A stretch of DNA of 33,463 nt from Ruminococcaceae bacterium OttesenSCG-928-L11. GTDB lineage: Bacteria; Bacillota; Clostridia; Oscillospirales; Ruminococcaceae. Each line of letters opens with the position of its first letter. The first letter of the stretch is position 1. The stretch covers positions 1 to 33,463 of the forward strand of contig JAJDGX010000018.1 of NCBI GenBank assembly GCA_030265885.1. The letters are read 5' to 3'. A model generated the notes under the pieces. That model did not search any database. It was not told the DNA's origin and worked only from the letters and a program-made list of their open reading frames with translations. A program made the position numbers and the translations under genes. This document shows positions 25,735 through 33,463 of the stretch, piece by piece.

Positions 25735-28035
25735 TTGCAATTACCGTATGATATGGAAGAACTGGCGCGCCTTCTGGTGGATGAGGCCGTAGACAAAATC
25801 GCCAACAAACCGGTCAAGGCGACTACCCTGGAGCGCATCCGCCTCTTTACCGAGGCCGACGACACCGTTCGCGGCATGCCCCAGCCGCTCCAATACGGCC
25901 ACGGGCTCACCTATGTGCTGGAGCGCATCGCCCAGCCCATTCTGCCCTACGACCTGCTGATGGGGCGCATCACCGAGGAGGTTCCCGACCCGGAGGGGGA
26001 GGCTTATTTTCAGGAGCTTTGCCTGCGCTACGCCAGAAAGCCCCTGCCCTGGGACAAGGGCACCCAGCCCTTTTGGGTGTTTGACCAGGGCCACACCTCC
26101 TTTTACTGGCGGGATGTGGTCACCCATGGGCTCAGCGGACTGCAGGCCCGGGCCCAGCGGGAGCTTGACCGGCGAGCAACCGAGGGCGCGGATGGGGAAA
26201 CCCTCGATTTCCTCACCGGGGCCGTCCTTGTATATCGGGCGGTGCGCACCTACCTGCGCCGGTACGCCGACGCCGCCCGACAGGCCGGCATGCCCGAAGC
26301 GGCCGAGGCCTGCGCAAACGCTGCGGAACGCCCGCCCCAAACCTTCCGGGAGGCCCTGCAAATGCTGTGGGCCATTATGCTCATCTACTGCTCCATGCTG
26401 GCGGGCAACCCCACCCTGACCTATGGCAGGCTGGATCAGCTGCTCTACCCGCTGTACCGCAAGGATTTGGAAGGGGGCCGCCTCACCCGCGAGGAGGCAG
26501 GCCTGCTGATTCTGGATTTCTACTGCAAAAACAACCTGATCATGGGCCGGGGCGAGCATCAGCTCAGCATCGGGGACGACTCCATCAGCACCGGCTGGCA
26601 GCGAAATCTCAACTTCGACGCCCCCCAGTATCTGATTCTCGGCGGCAGCGACGAAGCCGGCAACCCGGTCTCCAACGACCTGACACAGCTGTTCGCCGAG
26701 CAAATCCACCCCCGGTTCAAAAACCCTGTCATCGTGGTGCAGTACACCAGGGGAATGCGGGAACAGTTCCCCGCCGTGTGGCGGGCACTGGTGCGAAACA
26801 TGCGGGAGAGCGCCTCCCTGATGGTGTACAACGACGCGGACGTCACCGCCGCCTACATCCGGGCCGGAGCCGACCCGGAGGACGCCGTTCACTACGAGCA
26901 CTATGGCTGCAACTGGCCCTGTCTGCCAGGCATGGACGCCGGGGGCAGCAATCACCGCTTCATGTGGGAAAAACGCATTTTGCCCGACGAATCGGCCAAG
27001 CTGGAAAACGCCGACTTCTGGGCCCCCGCCCCCGGCGGTCTGGTCGGGGAGCTGATGGCGGTCATCGATGCGGTGCCAAAGGGCGAGGAACCGCCGGACA
27101 TCGACTTTTTCTACGACCGCTTCCTGGCCCGCTTCCGGGACTTCATGTGCCGGAAATACGTGCACGCCCTGCTGGAGCGGAAGGTGCTCTACCGGGAGGC
27201 GCCGGGGATTTTACAGTTTCAGGACTGTTTTTGCAAGGAAACCATTCAGCGGGCCAAAAGCTTCCTTTGCGGCGGCAGCAAATACTACACCATCACCCAA
27301 TCCCACGGGGGCTTCGCCACCCTGGCGGACTGCTTCACCACCCTGGACGCCCTTCTCTACCAGGAAAAGAAGCTGACATTTGATGCCCTGCGCGAGGCAA
27401 TGACCCACAACTTCCAGGGCTACCCGGACATCCATGGCCTCTGCAACGGCGTGCCAAAGCTTGGCAGCGACGACGCTCTCTCCAACACCCACGGCCGCCG
27501 GCTGCTGACCCTGCTGACCGACACCGTCTACGCCATCCAGCGGGAGTACACAGCCCAGGGCCATCCGCCGATTCTGGTCAAGCAGTGCATCGAGACCGAC
27601 ACCGGCCACATTCGGCTGGGCAAGGCGTTGGGCGCCACCCCCGACGGGCGACTGGCCGGCATGCCCCTCAGCCAGAACAGCCAGCCCTCCCTCGGTGCCT
27701 CCACCGCCGGCATGACCGCCAGACTTCGGGCCATGGCTCAGCTTCCCTTTGAGCGAATCTTGTCCGGTGCCCAGAACCTTTCCATACAGCCGCGGATTTT
27801 CGCCGGGGAAAAGGGCCTGGAGCTGCTGTCCGCCCTGACCTCCACCTACTTTGAGTTGGGTGGCCTGCAGCTGCAAATCAGCGCGGTGGATGTCTCCGAG
27901 CTGCTGGATGCCCAGCGCAATCCGGACAACCACCGGGATCTCATGGTGCGGATCACCGGCTACAGCGCGGTCTTTGTGGATATGATCAAGGAAGCCCAGG
28001 ACGATATTATCAGCCGGGAGATGTCCGCCGTATAA
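25735..28035 (+). CDS. Glycyl radical enzyme of unassigned substrate
   Basis: 766 aa anaerobic radical enzyme of the pyruvate formate-lyase superfamily. The glycyl radical loop near the C-terminus is MVRITGYSAVFVDM, with Gly742 as radical site. The active-site Cys loop is HYGCNWPC, with Cys392 as probable thiyl residue and a second Cys at 396. Conserved elsewhere are DQGHTSFYWRDVV, ALGATPDGRLAGMPLS and LLDAQRNPDNHRDL. Diol and amine GREs carry GCVE, where the Glu is a general base; here a Trp is at that place. Pyruvate formate-lyase has adjacent Cys-Cys, also absent. The start is TTG 25735, eight nt after GGAAGG. ATG 25699 overlaps the activase stop but has no ribosome-binding site. Context (sugar importer, reductase) suggests a carbohydrate-derived substrate, by inference. 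Confidence 0.93.
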   Translation: MQLPYDMEELARLLVDEAVDKIANKPVKATTLERIRLFTEADDTVRGMPQPLQYGHGLTYVLERIAQPILPYDLLMGRITEEVPDPEGEAYFQELCLRYARKPLPWDKGTQPFWVFDQGHTSFYWRDVVTHGLSGLQARAQRELDRRATEGADGETLDFLTGAVLVYRAVRTYLRRYADAARQAGMPEAAEACANAAERPPQTFREALQMLWAIMLIYCSMLAGNPTLTYGRLDQLLYPLYRKDLEGGRLTREEAGLLILDFYCKNNLIMGRGEHQLSIGDDSISTGWQRNLNFDAPQYLILGGSDEAGNPVSNDLTQLFAEQIHPRFKNPVIVVQYTRGMREQFPAVWRALVRNMRESASLMVYNDADVTAAYIRAGADPEDAVHYEHYGCNWPCLPGMDAGGSNHRFMWEKRILPDESAKLENADFWAPAPGGLVGELMAVIDAVPKGEEPPDIDFFYDRFLARFRDFMCRKYVHALLERKVLYREAPGILQFQDCFCKETIQRAKSFLCGGSKYYTITQSHGGFATLADCFTTLDALLYQEKKLTFDALREAMTHNFQGYPDIHGLCNGVPKLGSDDALSNTHGRRLLTLLTDTVYAIQREYTAQGHPPILVKQCIETDTGHIRLGKALGATPDGRLAGMPLSQNSQPSLGASTAGMTARLRAMAQLPFERILSGAQNLSIQPRIFAGEKGLELLSALTSTYFELGGLQLQISAVDVSELLDAQRNPDNHRDLMVRITGYSAVFVDMIKEAQDDIISREMSAV

Positions 28036-28084
28036 CGGGGCATCCCCCTATCATACCGCCTCGGCGGTGGAAGGTGAGAAAACA

Positions 28085-29023
28085 ATGAAACAGGTAGCAT
28101 TGGGCCACAGCGGCCTGACTGTCAGCGAGCTTTGCATGGGAGCCATGAACTTCGGCACCACCGTGGAAAAGGAGACCGCCTTCCGGCTATTGGACGCCTT
28201 TGTAGACGGCGGCGGAACCTTCCTCGACACCTCCAACAACTACGCCCACTGGGCGGGAACCGGCGACGAAAGCGAAACCCTGCTGGGCGAGTGGTTCGCC
28301 CGGTCGGGCAAGCGGGACAAGGTCGTGCTGGCCACCAAGCTGGGCTTTGACCGCCACGGCGCGGGCCAGGGGCTCAAGGCCCATCAAATCGAATACTGGT
28401 GCGACGAAAGCCTCCGCAAGCTGCGCACCGATGCCATCGACCTGTACTACGCCCACGTCGACGACATGGACACCCCCCTGGAGGAGACCATGACCGCCTT
28501 TGACCGGCTCATCCAAAAGGGGAAGGTGCGTGCCATCGGCGGCAGCAACTACTACACCTGGCGTCTGGAGGAAGCCAGAGAAACCTGCCAACGCAATCAG
28601 CTGACCCCCTACAGCGTGGTGCAGCAGCGGTTTACCTACCTCTTTGCCCAGGGCGGAATCCAGCGGCCCTACCCCTACAACGAAAACGCCGGCATTGAAA
28701 AGCTGCGATATCTGGCCAAGCACAACATCCCCCTGGTGGCCTATTCCTGTATGGCGCGGGGCGGCTACGCCGACAACAGCCGCCTGCCCGACATGTACAT
28801 CCGGGGCGAGCGTCTGGCGACTCTCAACAGGCTGGCCCGGGGAAAGGGCGTGGAGCCCGCCTCCCTTGTCATCGCCTGGATGCTCCACTCCCGCCGCTTT
28901 ACCGACCGCCCCCAGATAATTCCCCTGTTCAGTTGCAGCAGCGTGGAGCACCTGCAGGCCAATTTAGATGCCGCCTCCCTCTCCCTGACCACTCAGGAGG
29001 CCTATCTCCTCAACGAGGCATAA
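28085..29023 (+). CDS. Aldo/keto reductase
   Basis: 312 aa NAD(P)H-dependent oxidoreductase of the (beta/alpha)8 AKR superfamily. The catalytic tetrad is visible: Asp48 (FLDTSNNYAHW), Tyr53, Lys85 (LATKLGF) and His124 (DLYYAHVDD). The N-terminal GHSGLTVSELCMGAMNFG is typical of the YajO/IolS-like branch that acts on sugars, glycosides and inositols. ATG 28085 follows GGAAGGTGAG. It lies 49 nt after the GRE with no terminator between, so it is the last gene of the operon. It would reduce an aldehyde or ketone made by the GRE, or oxidise the imported sugar first. Confidence 0.93.
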   Translation: MKQVALGHSGLTVSELCMGAMNFGTTVEKETAFRLLDAFVDGGGTFLDTSNNYAHWAGTGDESETLLGEWFARSGKRDKVVLATKLGFDRHGAGQGLKAHQIEYWCDESLRKLRTDAIDLYYAHVDDMDTPLEETMTAFDRLIQKGKVRAIGGSNYYTWRLEEARETCQRNQLTPYSVVQQRFTYLFAQGGIQRPYPYNENAGIEKLRYLAKHNIPLVAYSCMARGGYADNSRLPDMYIRGERLATLNRLARGKGVEPASLVIAWMLHSRRFTDRPQIIPLFSCSSVEHLQANLDAASLSLTTQEAYLLNEA

Positions 29024-29028
29024 CAAAA

Positions 29029-29069
29029 ACACGGTGCGTTTCACAAAAAACGCACCGTGTCATTTTTTT
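29029..29069. terminator. Bidirectional terminator ending the GRE operon
   Basis: Perfect 13-bp stem ACACGGTGCGTTT/AAACGCACCGTGT (29029-29041 with 29048-29060), then CA and seven T on the plus strand. The minus-strand flank is TTTTTG, so it also serves the convergent gene ending at 29107. Confidence 0.9.
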
Positions 29070-29106
29070 ACCATTTTGCAGTCCCCTCGGCTTTTCGCAG
29101 CCGAAA

Positions 29107-29610
29107 TTACTCCATCGCCTCGTACTTTTTCAGGATGGTATCCACGTCGTCAGCCTTCAGGCGGCCATAGACATCCTCGTTGATGGTGATAACAGGGGCA
29201 AGACCGCATGCGCCGATGCAGCGGCAGGCCTCCAGAGAGAACTTGCCATCGGCCGTGCATTCGCCGCCCTTGATGCCCAGCTGTTGGGACAGCTTGTCCA
29301 TGATTTCGCCGGCTCCCTTAACATAGCAGGCGGTGCCAAGGCACACCGAGACCTTGTAGCGACCCTTGGGATTCAGCGAGAACTGGGAATAGAAGGTAGC
29401 GACGCCGTACACCTCTTCCAGATGGATGTCGAGGCCGTCGGCGACCATTTTCTGCACCTCGATGGGCAGATAGCCATAAATGGCCTGCGCCTGCTGCAGA
29501 GCGGGCATCAACGCACCCTCCTGCCCTTTCAGTCCGTGGAGAATTTCCTTGAGCTGGCGCTCCTGATCCGCAGTGCCGGTAAAGGCCACACTTGTTTTCT
29601 TATTAGGCAA
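29107..29610 (-). CDS. NuoE/HydC-like [2Fe-2S] thioredoxin-fold subunit
   Basis: 167 aa electron-transfer subunit of the complex I 24-kDa family, also found in electron-bifurcating hydrogenases and NAD-dependent formate dehydrogenases. An N-terminal helical part (LMPALQQAQAIYGYLPIEVQ) precedes a thioredoxin-like domain with the 2Fe-2S ligands Cys90, Cys95 (CLGTAC), Cys131 and Cys135 (CIGAC). The start chosen is TTG 29610, ten nt after AAGGGGG; the frame continues to a TTG at 29643 with no ribosome-binding site. It stands alone with its own promoter and terminator; NuoF/HydB and the catalytic subunit that usually follow are not present here. Confidence 0.9.
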   Translation of the reverse strand: MPNKKTSVAFTGTADQERQLKEILHGLKGQEGALMPALQQAQAIYGYLPIEVQKMVADGLDIHLEEVYGVATFYSQFSLNPKGRYKVSVCLGTACYVKGAGEIMDKLSQQLGIKGGECTADGKFSLEACRCIGACGLAPVITINEDVYGRLKADDVDTILKKYEAME

Positions 29611-29686
29611 TGTATATAAACCCCCTTCGAATTTTTCAGGCAAAACGCCCGAACACTCATCAATATAAGCTAAACTTACATTTCGT

Positions 29687-29715
29687 ATTATAGCAAATCT
29701 GATAATATAAGTCTA
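29687..29715 (-). promoter_or_regulatory. Predicted promoter of the NuoE-like gene
   Basis: Minus strand: TAGACT (29715-29710), 17-nt spacer, TATAAT (29692-29687) preceded by TGC (extended -10). Strong by sequence. Confidence 0.7.
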
Positions 29716-29788
29716 TAGAGCATCATCCGAAAATCCCCCGCAGAATTTATATAATTTTGCCTGTTCCCCATAAAGTACAAGTTTGCAA

Positions 29789-29817
29789 TTGACTTTGTCC
29801 CGCTGAAATACTACACT
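29789..29817 (+). promoter_or_regulatory. Predicted promoter of the zinc alcohol dehydrogenase
   Basis: TTGACT (29789-29794), 17-nt spacer, TACACT (29812-29817). Initiation near 29824 gives a short leader containing GAGGAGG. Confidence 0.7.
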
Positions 29818-29855
29818 GATAGCAGAATTCCATTTTATCGGAGGAGGCATTGACA

Positions 29856-30905
29856 ATGCAGGGAAAAATGAAACAGGCGATTATGACCGGCATCGGCAAG
29901 CTGGAAATGATTGAGGCGGATATCCCATCCATCAGGGACGACGAGGTTCTTGTGCAAATCGAATATGTAGGCATCTGCGGCTCCGATCTGCATTATTTCG
30001 AGAGCGGCGCCATCGGCGATTATGTGGTGAAGCCTCCCTTTGTGCTGGGACACGAATCCGGCGGCACCGTTGTGGAGGTAGGCAAGGCGGTCACCCACCT
30101 GCAGGTCGGCGACCGGGTAGCCATGGAACCGGGCAAAACCTGCGGCCACTGCGAATTCTGCCGAGAGGGCAAGTACAACCTCTGCCCCGACGTCATCTTC
30201 TTTGCCACCCCGCCGGTAGACGGCACCTTCCAGGAGTATGTGGCCCACGAGGCCGCCCTCTGCTTCAAGCTTCCCCCCAATGTGGACACCATGGAAGGCG
30301 CCCTCATTGAGCCTCTGGCTGTAGGCTTCCACGCCGCCATGCAGGGCGACGCCCGCATCGGTCAGTCCGCCGTGGTATTTGGCGCGGGCTGCATTGGCAT
30401 CGTGTCCCTGCTGGCCCTGAAGGCCATGGGCGTCGGCGACGTCTACGTGGTGGATGTCCTCCAAAACCGGCTGGACAAGGCCATGGAGCTGGGTGCCACC
30501 GGTGTCATCAACTCCGCCAGCCAAAACGCCGCAGAGGCCCTCAAGGCCGCCCTGGGCGAGAGAGGCTGCGACCTTGTCATCGAGACCTCCGGCGCGGAAA
30601 TCGCCGCCCAGCAGTCCATTCATGTGCTGAAAAAAGGCGGCACAGCCGTCATGGTGGGCTACAACAGCACCGGCATGGTAACACTGCCCATGAGCCTCGC
30701 CATGGACAAGGAAATCACCATCAAAACCGTATTCCGCTACCGCCACATCTACCCCATGGCCATCAAAGCCGTGGCCGAGGGCAAGGTAAATCTCAAGGGC
30801 ATCGTCTCCAATGTCTTTGATTTCGACGACGTGCAAACAGCCATGGATCACAGCATCCAAAACAAAGCCGGCATCGTCAAAGCGGTGATTAAGGTTGCTC
30901 GTTAA
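29856..30905 (+). CDS. Zinc-dependent polyol dehydrogenase (sorbitol/xylitol dehydrogenase-like)
   Basis: 349 aa medium-chain dehydrogenase that probably interconverts a polyol and a ketose with NAD(H). Catalytic zinc ligands Cys41, His66 and Glu67 (GHES) are present, as are four structural-zinc Cys (96, 99, 102, 110 in CGHCEFCREGKYNLC). The nucleotide-binding motif is VFGAGCIGIV, with an acidic residue after the next strand (VVDV), which favours NAD. GICGSDLHYFESG is typical of the sorbitol/xylitol dehydrogenase group. ATG 29856 is eight nt after GAGGAGG. It is transcribed from its own promoter, not with the GRE operon, so a shared pathway is only suggested by closeness. Confidence 0.92.
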   Translation: MQGKMKQAIMTGIGKLEMIEADIPSIRDDEVLVQIEYVGICGSDLHYFESGAIGDYVVKPPFVLGHESGGTVVEVGKAVTHLQVGDRVAMEPGKTCGHCEFCREGKYNLCPDVIFFATPPVDGTFQEYVAHEAALCFKLPPNVDTMEGALIEPLAVGFHAAMQGDARIGQSAVVFGAGCIGIVSLLALKAMGVGDVYVVDVLQNRLDKAMELGATGVINSASQNAAEALKAALGERGCDLVIETSGAEIAAQQSIHVLKKGGTAVMVGYNSTGMVTLPMSLAMDKEITIKTVFRYRHIYPMAIKAVAEGKVNLKGIVSNVFDFDDVQTAMDHSIQNKAGIVKAVIKVAR

Positions 30906-30961
30906 GTTGGGATAATGGGTGATTAGGGGAATGTAGAGTATTGATATGAGTGGAGGTTAAC

Positions 30962-31126
30962 ATGAAAAATTTATTTGCAGGTGGTTTTTTATTTGTTGGT
31001 GGTGCAATCCTTATGACGGTGTCTGAATTTGGTAAAATTGTTCCAGTTCTCGGTGCGGCTTGTGCTGTGGTCGGTGTAGGTATGTTACTATATTTTGTGT
31101 TCAGCAAAGATGGTAAATACGATTAA
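30962..31126 (+). CDS. Small 54-residue two-helix membrane protein
   Basis: 54 aa, ATG 30962 to TAA 31126, five nt after GGAGG. Two hydrophobic segments (residues about 3-19, LFAGGFLFVGGAILMTV, and about 26-47, IVPVLGAACAVVGVGMLLYF) flank a short polar turn with Glu and Lys. The charged end is SKDGKYD. Codon use (TTA, GGT, GTT, TTT) and AT content differ sharply from the GC-rich neighbours, so it may have been acquired or may be weakly constrained in composition. The family is not recognised. It lies 56 nt after the dehydrogenase, and a terminator follows at 31213. Confidence 0.65.
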   Translation: MKNLFAGGFLFVGGAILMTVSEFGKIVPVLGAACAVVGVGMLLYFVFSKDGKYD

Positions 31127-31212
31127 TAATATAAGCATTATCTTCATTCACCTACCAAGCAAATAACCATTCGCCCTCCAGCCCCCTTTTCTCATTCAAC
31201 AGGATTGCATTT

Positions 31213-31257
31213 CAGGCCCTACTGTATTATAATAATAATACAGTAGGGCCTGATTTT
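31213..31257 (+). terminator. Long hairpin terminator before hflK
   Basis: Perfect 18-bp stem (31213-31230 with 31235-31252) with an AATA loop, followed by ATTTTG. It closes the dehydrogenase/small protein unit. A TATACT at 31259-31264, just after the stem, may be the -10 of the hflK promoter, though no good -35 is seen. Confidence 0.75.
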
Positions 31258-31312
31258 GTATACTGTAAGTATAACTACTCAAAAAAATACATATCGAGAA
31301 AGGAAGCAACCT

Positions 31313-32335
31313 ATGAGTGTTAAACAGGTCAAGCATTTTTTTCGAATCAGCAATGCCGTTGTCATCGCGCTGCTGCTGATCATCCTCGGCACCAATGCCT
31401 TTTATGTCATCGAGGAGCAAGAGCAGGCGGTTGTCGTCACCTTCGGGCAGCCCAGTGTGGTGACAACACCGGGCCCCCACCTTAAAATCCCCTTTATCCA
31501 ACAGGTGAACATCGTGCCCATGGTCATCAACGGCTTCTCCATCGGCTATGTGGACGGCGACTACTCCAACTACGCCGGATACGCCGGCTATGACGGCCAC
31601 CAGACCTCCATGATGTCCGAATCCATGATGATCACCTCCGACTACAACTTCGTCAACGTCGATTTTTTCCTGGAATACCAGGTCTCCGACCCGGAGCGCT
31701 TCCTGTTCGCCTCCCACGAGCCGGAGCTGATTCTGCGGAATCTGGCCCTCAGCTACATCCGCGACACCATCGGCCTGCACACCGTGGATGAGGTCATCAC
31801 CACCGGCAAAAACGAAATTCAGGCCGAAATCAAGGAGAAGCTGACCAATCGGCTGGAGCAGGAGAACATCGGCCTCCAGCTTATCAACATCACCATCCAG
31901 GACTCCGAGCCCCCCACCGACGAGGTCAAGGACGCCTTCAAAAACGTCGAAACTGCCAAACAGGGCAAGGAGACCGCCATCAACACCGCCATGAAATATG
32001 AAAGCGAGAAAATCCCGGCTGCCCGCGCCCAGGAGGACGCCATCCTGAAAAACGCGGACGCGGAAAAGGAATCCCGCATCAACGACGCCAAGGCCCAGGT
32101 CGCCGTATTTATGGCCATGTATGAGGAGTACCAGAAAAACCCGGTGATGACAAAGCAGCGCATGTTCTACGAAACCATGGAGGATGTCCTCCCCTGGATG
32201 AAGATTGTCATCGAAAACGGCGACGGCACCACCAGCAAGGTATTGCCGCTGGAATCCTTTACCGGCAGCACCGGCATCGCCGCCGACCCGGCCCGCACAT
32301 CGGCGGCCAACGCAACCACAGAGGAGGGACAATAA
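31313..32335 (+). CDS. hflK: HflK-like SPFH/band 7 membrane protein
   Basis: 340 aa. One N-terminal membrane span (about 13-33, NAVVIALLLIILGTNAFYVI) is followed by an SPFH domain (EEQEQAVVVTFGQPSVVTTPGPHLKIPF), a long charged coiled coil (about 190-290), and a short disordered tail. FVNVDFFLEYQVSDPERFLF and VDEVITTGKNEIQ are typical HflK segments. A Tyr/Gly-rich insert (YSNYAGYAGYDGHQ) lies near residue 85. ATG 31313 follows GAGAAAGGAAGC. With HflC it forms a large membrane cage that in other bacteria encloses the FtsH protease; no ftsH is in the window. Confidence 0.9.
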   Translation: MSVKQVKHFFRISNAVVIALLLIILGTNAFYVIEEQEQAVVVTFGQPSVVTTPGPHLKIPFIQQVNIVPMVINGFSIGYVDGDYSNYAGYAGYDGHQTSMMSESMMITSDYNFVNVDFFLEYQVSDPERFLFASHEPELILRNLALSYIRDTIGLHTVDEVITTGKNEIQAEIKEKLTNRLEQENIGLQLINITIQDSEPPTDEVKDAFKNVETAKQGKETAINTAMKYESEKIPAARAQEDAILKNADAEKESRINDAKAQVAVFMAMYEEYQKNPVMTKQRMFYETMEDVLPWMKIVIENGDGTTSKVLPLESFTGSTGIAADPARTSAANATTEEGQ

Positions 32336-32336
32336 C

Positions 32337-33323
32337 ATGGCAGGCTTTGGAAATTTCGGCTTTAACTTTTACAAAAACCCCAACCAGAACCCATCCGACA
32401 GCGAACCGCCCATCATAGACACCGAGGCCAAGCAGGCCAACACCCTCCTGTGGAACGGCATGAAACGCCGCCTCATACTCCTGGGCGCGCTCATTCTCAT
32501 CGCTATTGTCTACTCCCAGTGCGTCGTCATCACCAAGCCCAACGAGTACGTGGTCATCCAGCAATTCGGCGAGATCAAACACATCACCACCGAGCCCGGC
32601 ATCTCCCTGAAGCTGCCCATCATCCAGACCACCCGCACCCTGCCCAGCAACGTCCGCCTGTATGACATCCCCATCTCCGATGTCATCACCCAGGATAAGA
32701 AAACCATGGTGGCAGACAGCTTTGTGCTGTGGCGGGTATCGGATCCCGCCAAGTTCATCCGCACCCTCAGCGGCAACATCGTCAGTGCGGAAACCCGCAT
32801 CAGCAACATCTCCTACAACTCCATGAAAAACGTTATCAGCCGTCTGCCCCAAAGCGAGATCATCAGCGGCCGAGACACCCTGGCCCTGCAAATTTTCGAC
32901 AACATCGGCGATACCCTGGATCAATACGGTGTGGAGCTTATTGCCATCGAAACCAAACACATGGATTTGCCCGATGACAACAAGCAGGCGGTCTACACCC
33001 GCATGATTTCCGAGCGCAACAACATCGCTGCCTCCTACCAGGCCGAGGGCGAGGAGGAAGCCCGGAAAATCCGCACCGAAACCGACAAAACCGTCTCCAT
33101 CATGCTCTCTCAGGCCAACGCCAGCGCTGCTGAAACCATTGCCGAGGGCGAGCGCCAGTACATGGAAATTCTGGCCCAGGCATACAACACCATGGAAAAG
33201 TCGGAATTCTATGCCTTCTCCCGGGCGCTGGACGCCGCCAAGGAATCCCTGAACAATGGAAACACAACTTTAATCCTCTCCGGCGACTCTCCAATTACGC
33301 AGATTTTTTATAACATAGAATAG
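32337..33323 (+). CDS. hflC: HflC-like SPFH/band 7 membrane protein
   Basis: 328 aa, partner of the preceding gene. A polar N-terminal region of about 40 residues, rich in Asn/Pro, precedes the single membrane span (about 43-62, KRRLILLGALILIAIVYSQ). The SPFH domain follows (ITKPNEYVVIQQFGEIKHITTEPGISLKLP) and then a coiled coil with the HflC-type RMISERNNIAASYQAEGEEEARKIR. ATG 32337 lies one base after the hflK stop, with GAGGAGGG inside the end of hflK, so translation is coupled. Function as membrane protease regulator or scaffold is by family. Confidence 0.92.
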   Translation: MAGFGNFGFNFYKNPNQNPSDSEPPIIDTEAKQANTLLWNGMKRRLILLGALILIAIVYSQCVVITKPNEYVVIQQFGEIKHITTEPGISLKLPIIQTTRTLPSNVRLYDIPISDVITQDKKTMVADSFVLWRVSDPAKFIRTLSGNIVSAETRISNISYNSMKNVISRLPQSEIISGRDTLALQIFDNIGDTLDQYGVELIAIETKHMDLPDDNKQAVYTRMISERNNIAASYQAEGEEEARKIRTETDKTVSIMLSQANASAAETIAEGERQYMEILAQAYNTMEKSEFYAFSRALDAAKESLNNGNTTLILSGDSPITQIFYNIE

Positions 33324-33360
33324 CGAAATTGTGAAATGTTCTGATATAAAATGTTATGTA

Positions 33361-33389
33361 TTGACATGGTGGGCGGATTGTGCTAAAAT
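33361..33389 (+). promoter_or_regulatory. Strong SigA promoter reading out of the window
   Basis: Perfect -35 TTGACA (33361-33366), 17-nt spacer, TAAAAT (33384-33389) preceded by TGC. The following 74 nt to the window end show no start with a ribosome-binding site, so the gene begins beyond the window or the segment is a leader. Confidence 0.85.
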
Positions 33390-33463
33390 CTACTCGAATC
33401 GTTAAGGTTTTCACAAACTAAAAAAGTGAGAGAAAACGGCTCGTCACGGCGCAAAAACACATC

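Noticed and set aside
25735-28035. Identification as pyruvate formate-lyase
   Set aside because: The Cys-Cys active site is absent and the activase carries extra ferredoxin clusters, unlike the pyruvate formate-lyase activase.

Overview
The window looks like chromosomal DNA of an anaerobic, spore-forming, high-GC member of the Clostridia, most likely near Oscillospiraceae/Ruminococcaceae. This is inferred from a yunB sporulation gene, an oxygen-sensitive glycyl radical enzyme with its activase, a hydrogenase/NuoE-type subunit, strong AAGGAGG ribosome-binding sites, a YesMN/LplABC-style sugar module and secreted proteins with Gram-positive signal peptides. Many starts are GTG or TTG, each chosen here by its Shine-Dalgarno site. 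Many promoters carry an extended -10 (TGN-TATAAT-like). No rRNA, tRNA, transposase, phage gene or CRISPR array was seen.

Layout. 1-186: repeat-rich non-coding DNA. 187-1896 (-): proS, behind a roughly 200-nt leader that ends in an intrinsic terminator. 2457-6827 (+): a 1456-residue secreted beta-helix/Ig-like surface protein. 6900-7088 (-): a small His/Pro-rich protein. 7340-8023 (+): yunB. 8126-9307 (+): an MFS transporter. 9393-13184 (-): a four-gene operon (minimal GntR regulator, membrane fusion protein, MacB-type ATPase, MacB-type permease) with a tandem direct repeat upstream that may be the operator. 13444-16293 (+): a second secreted surface protein whose C-terminal module matches that of the first. 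16566-18104 (+): a type-B carboxylesterase preceded by a long hairpin.

18176-29023 is the main catabolic island. A YesN/YesM-like two-component system (-) is divergent from a (+) series: two LplB/LplC-type permeases, a lipoprotein solute-binding protein, a glycyl radical enzyme activase, a glycyl radical enzyme (GRE) and an aldo/keto reductase. The sensor system probably controls uptake of a carbohydrate-like compound, which the GRE and reductase then transform. The GRE has an active-site loop (GCNWPC) without the Glu two residues after the radical Cys that GRE dehydratases use, so its reaction may be undescribed.

After a bidirectional terminator come a lone NuoE/HydC-like subunit (-), a zinc-dependent sorbitol/xylitol-type dehydrogenase (+), a 54-residue AT-rich membrane protein (+), and an hflK-hflC pair of SPFH proteins (+). 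The window ends on a strong promoter at 33361-33389 that reads out of the window.
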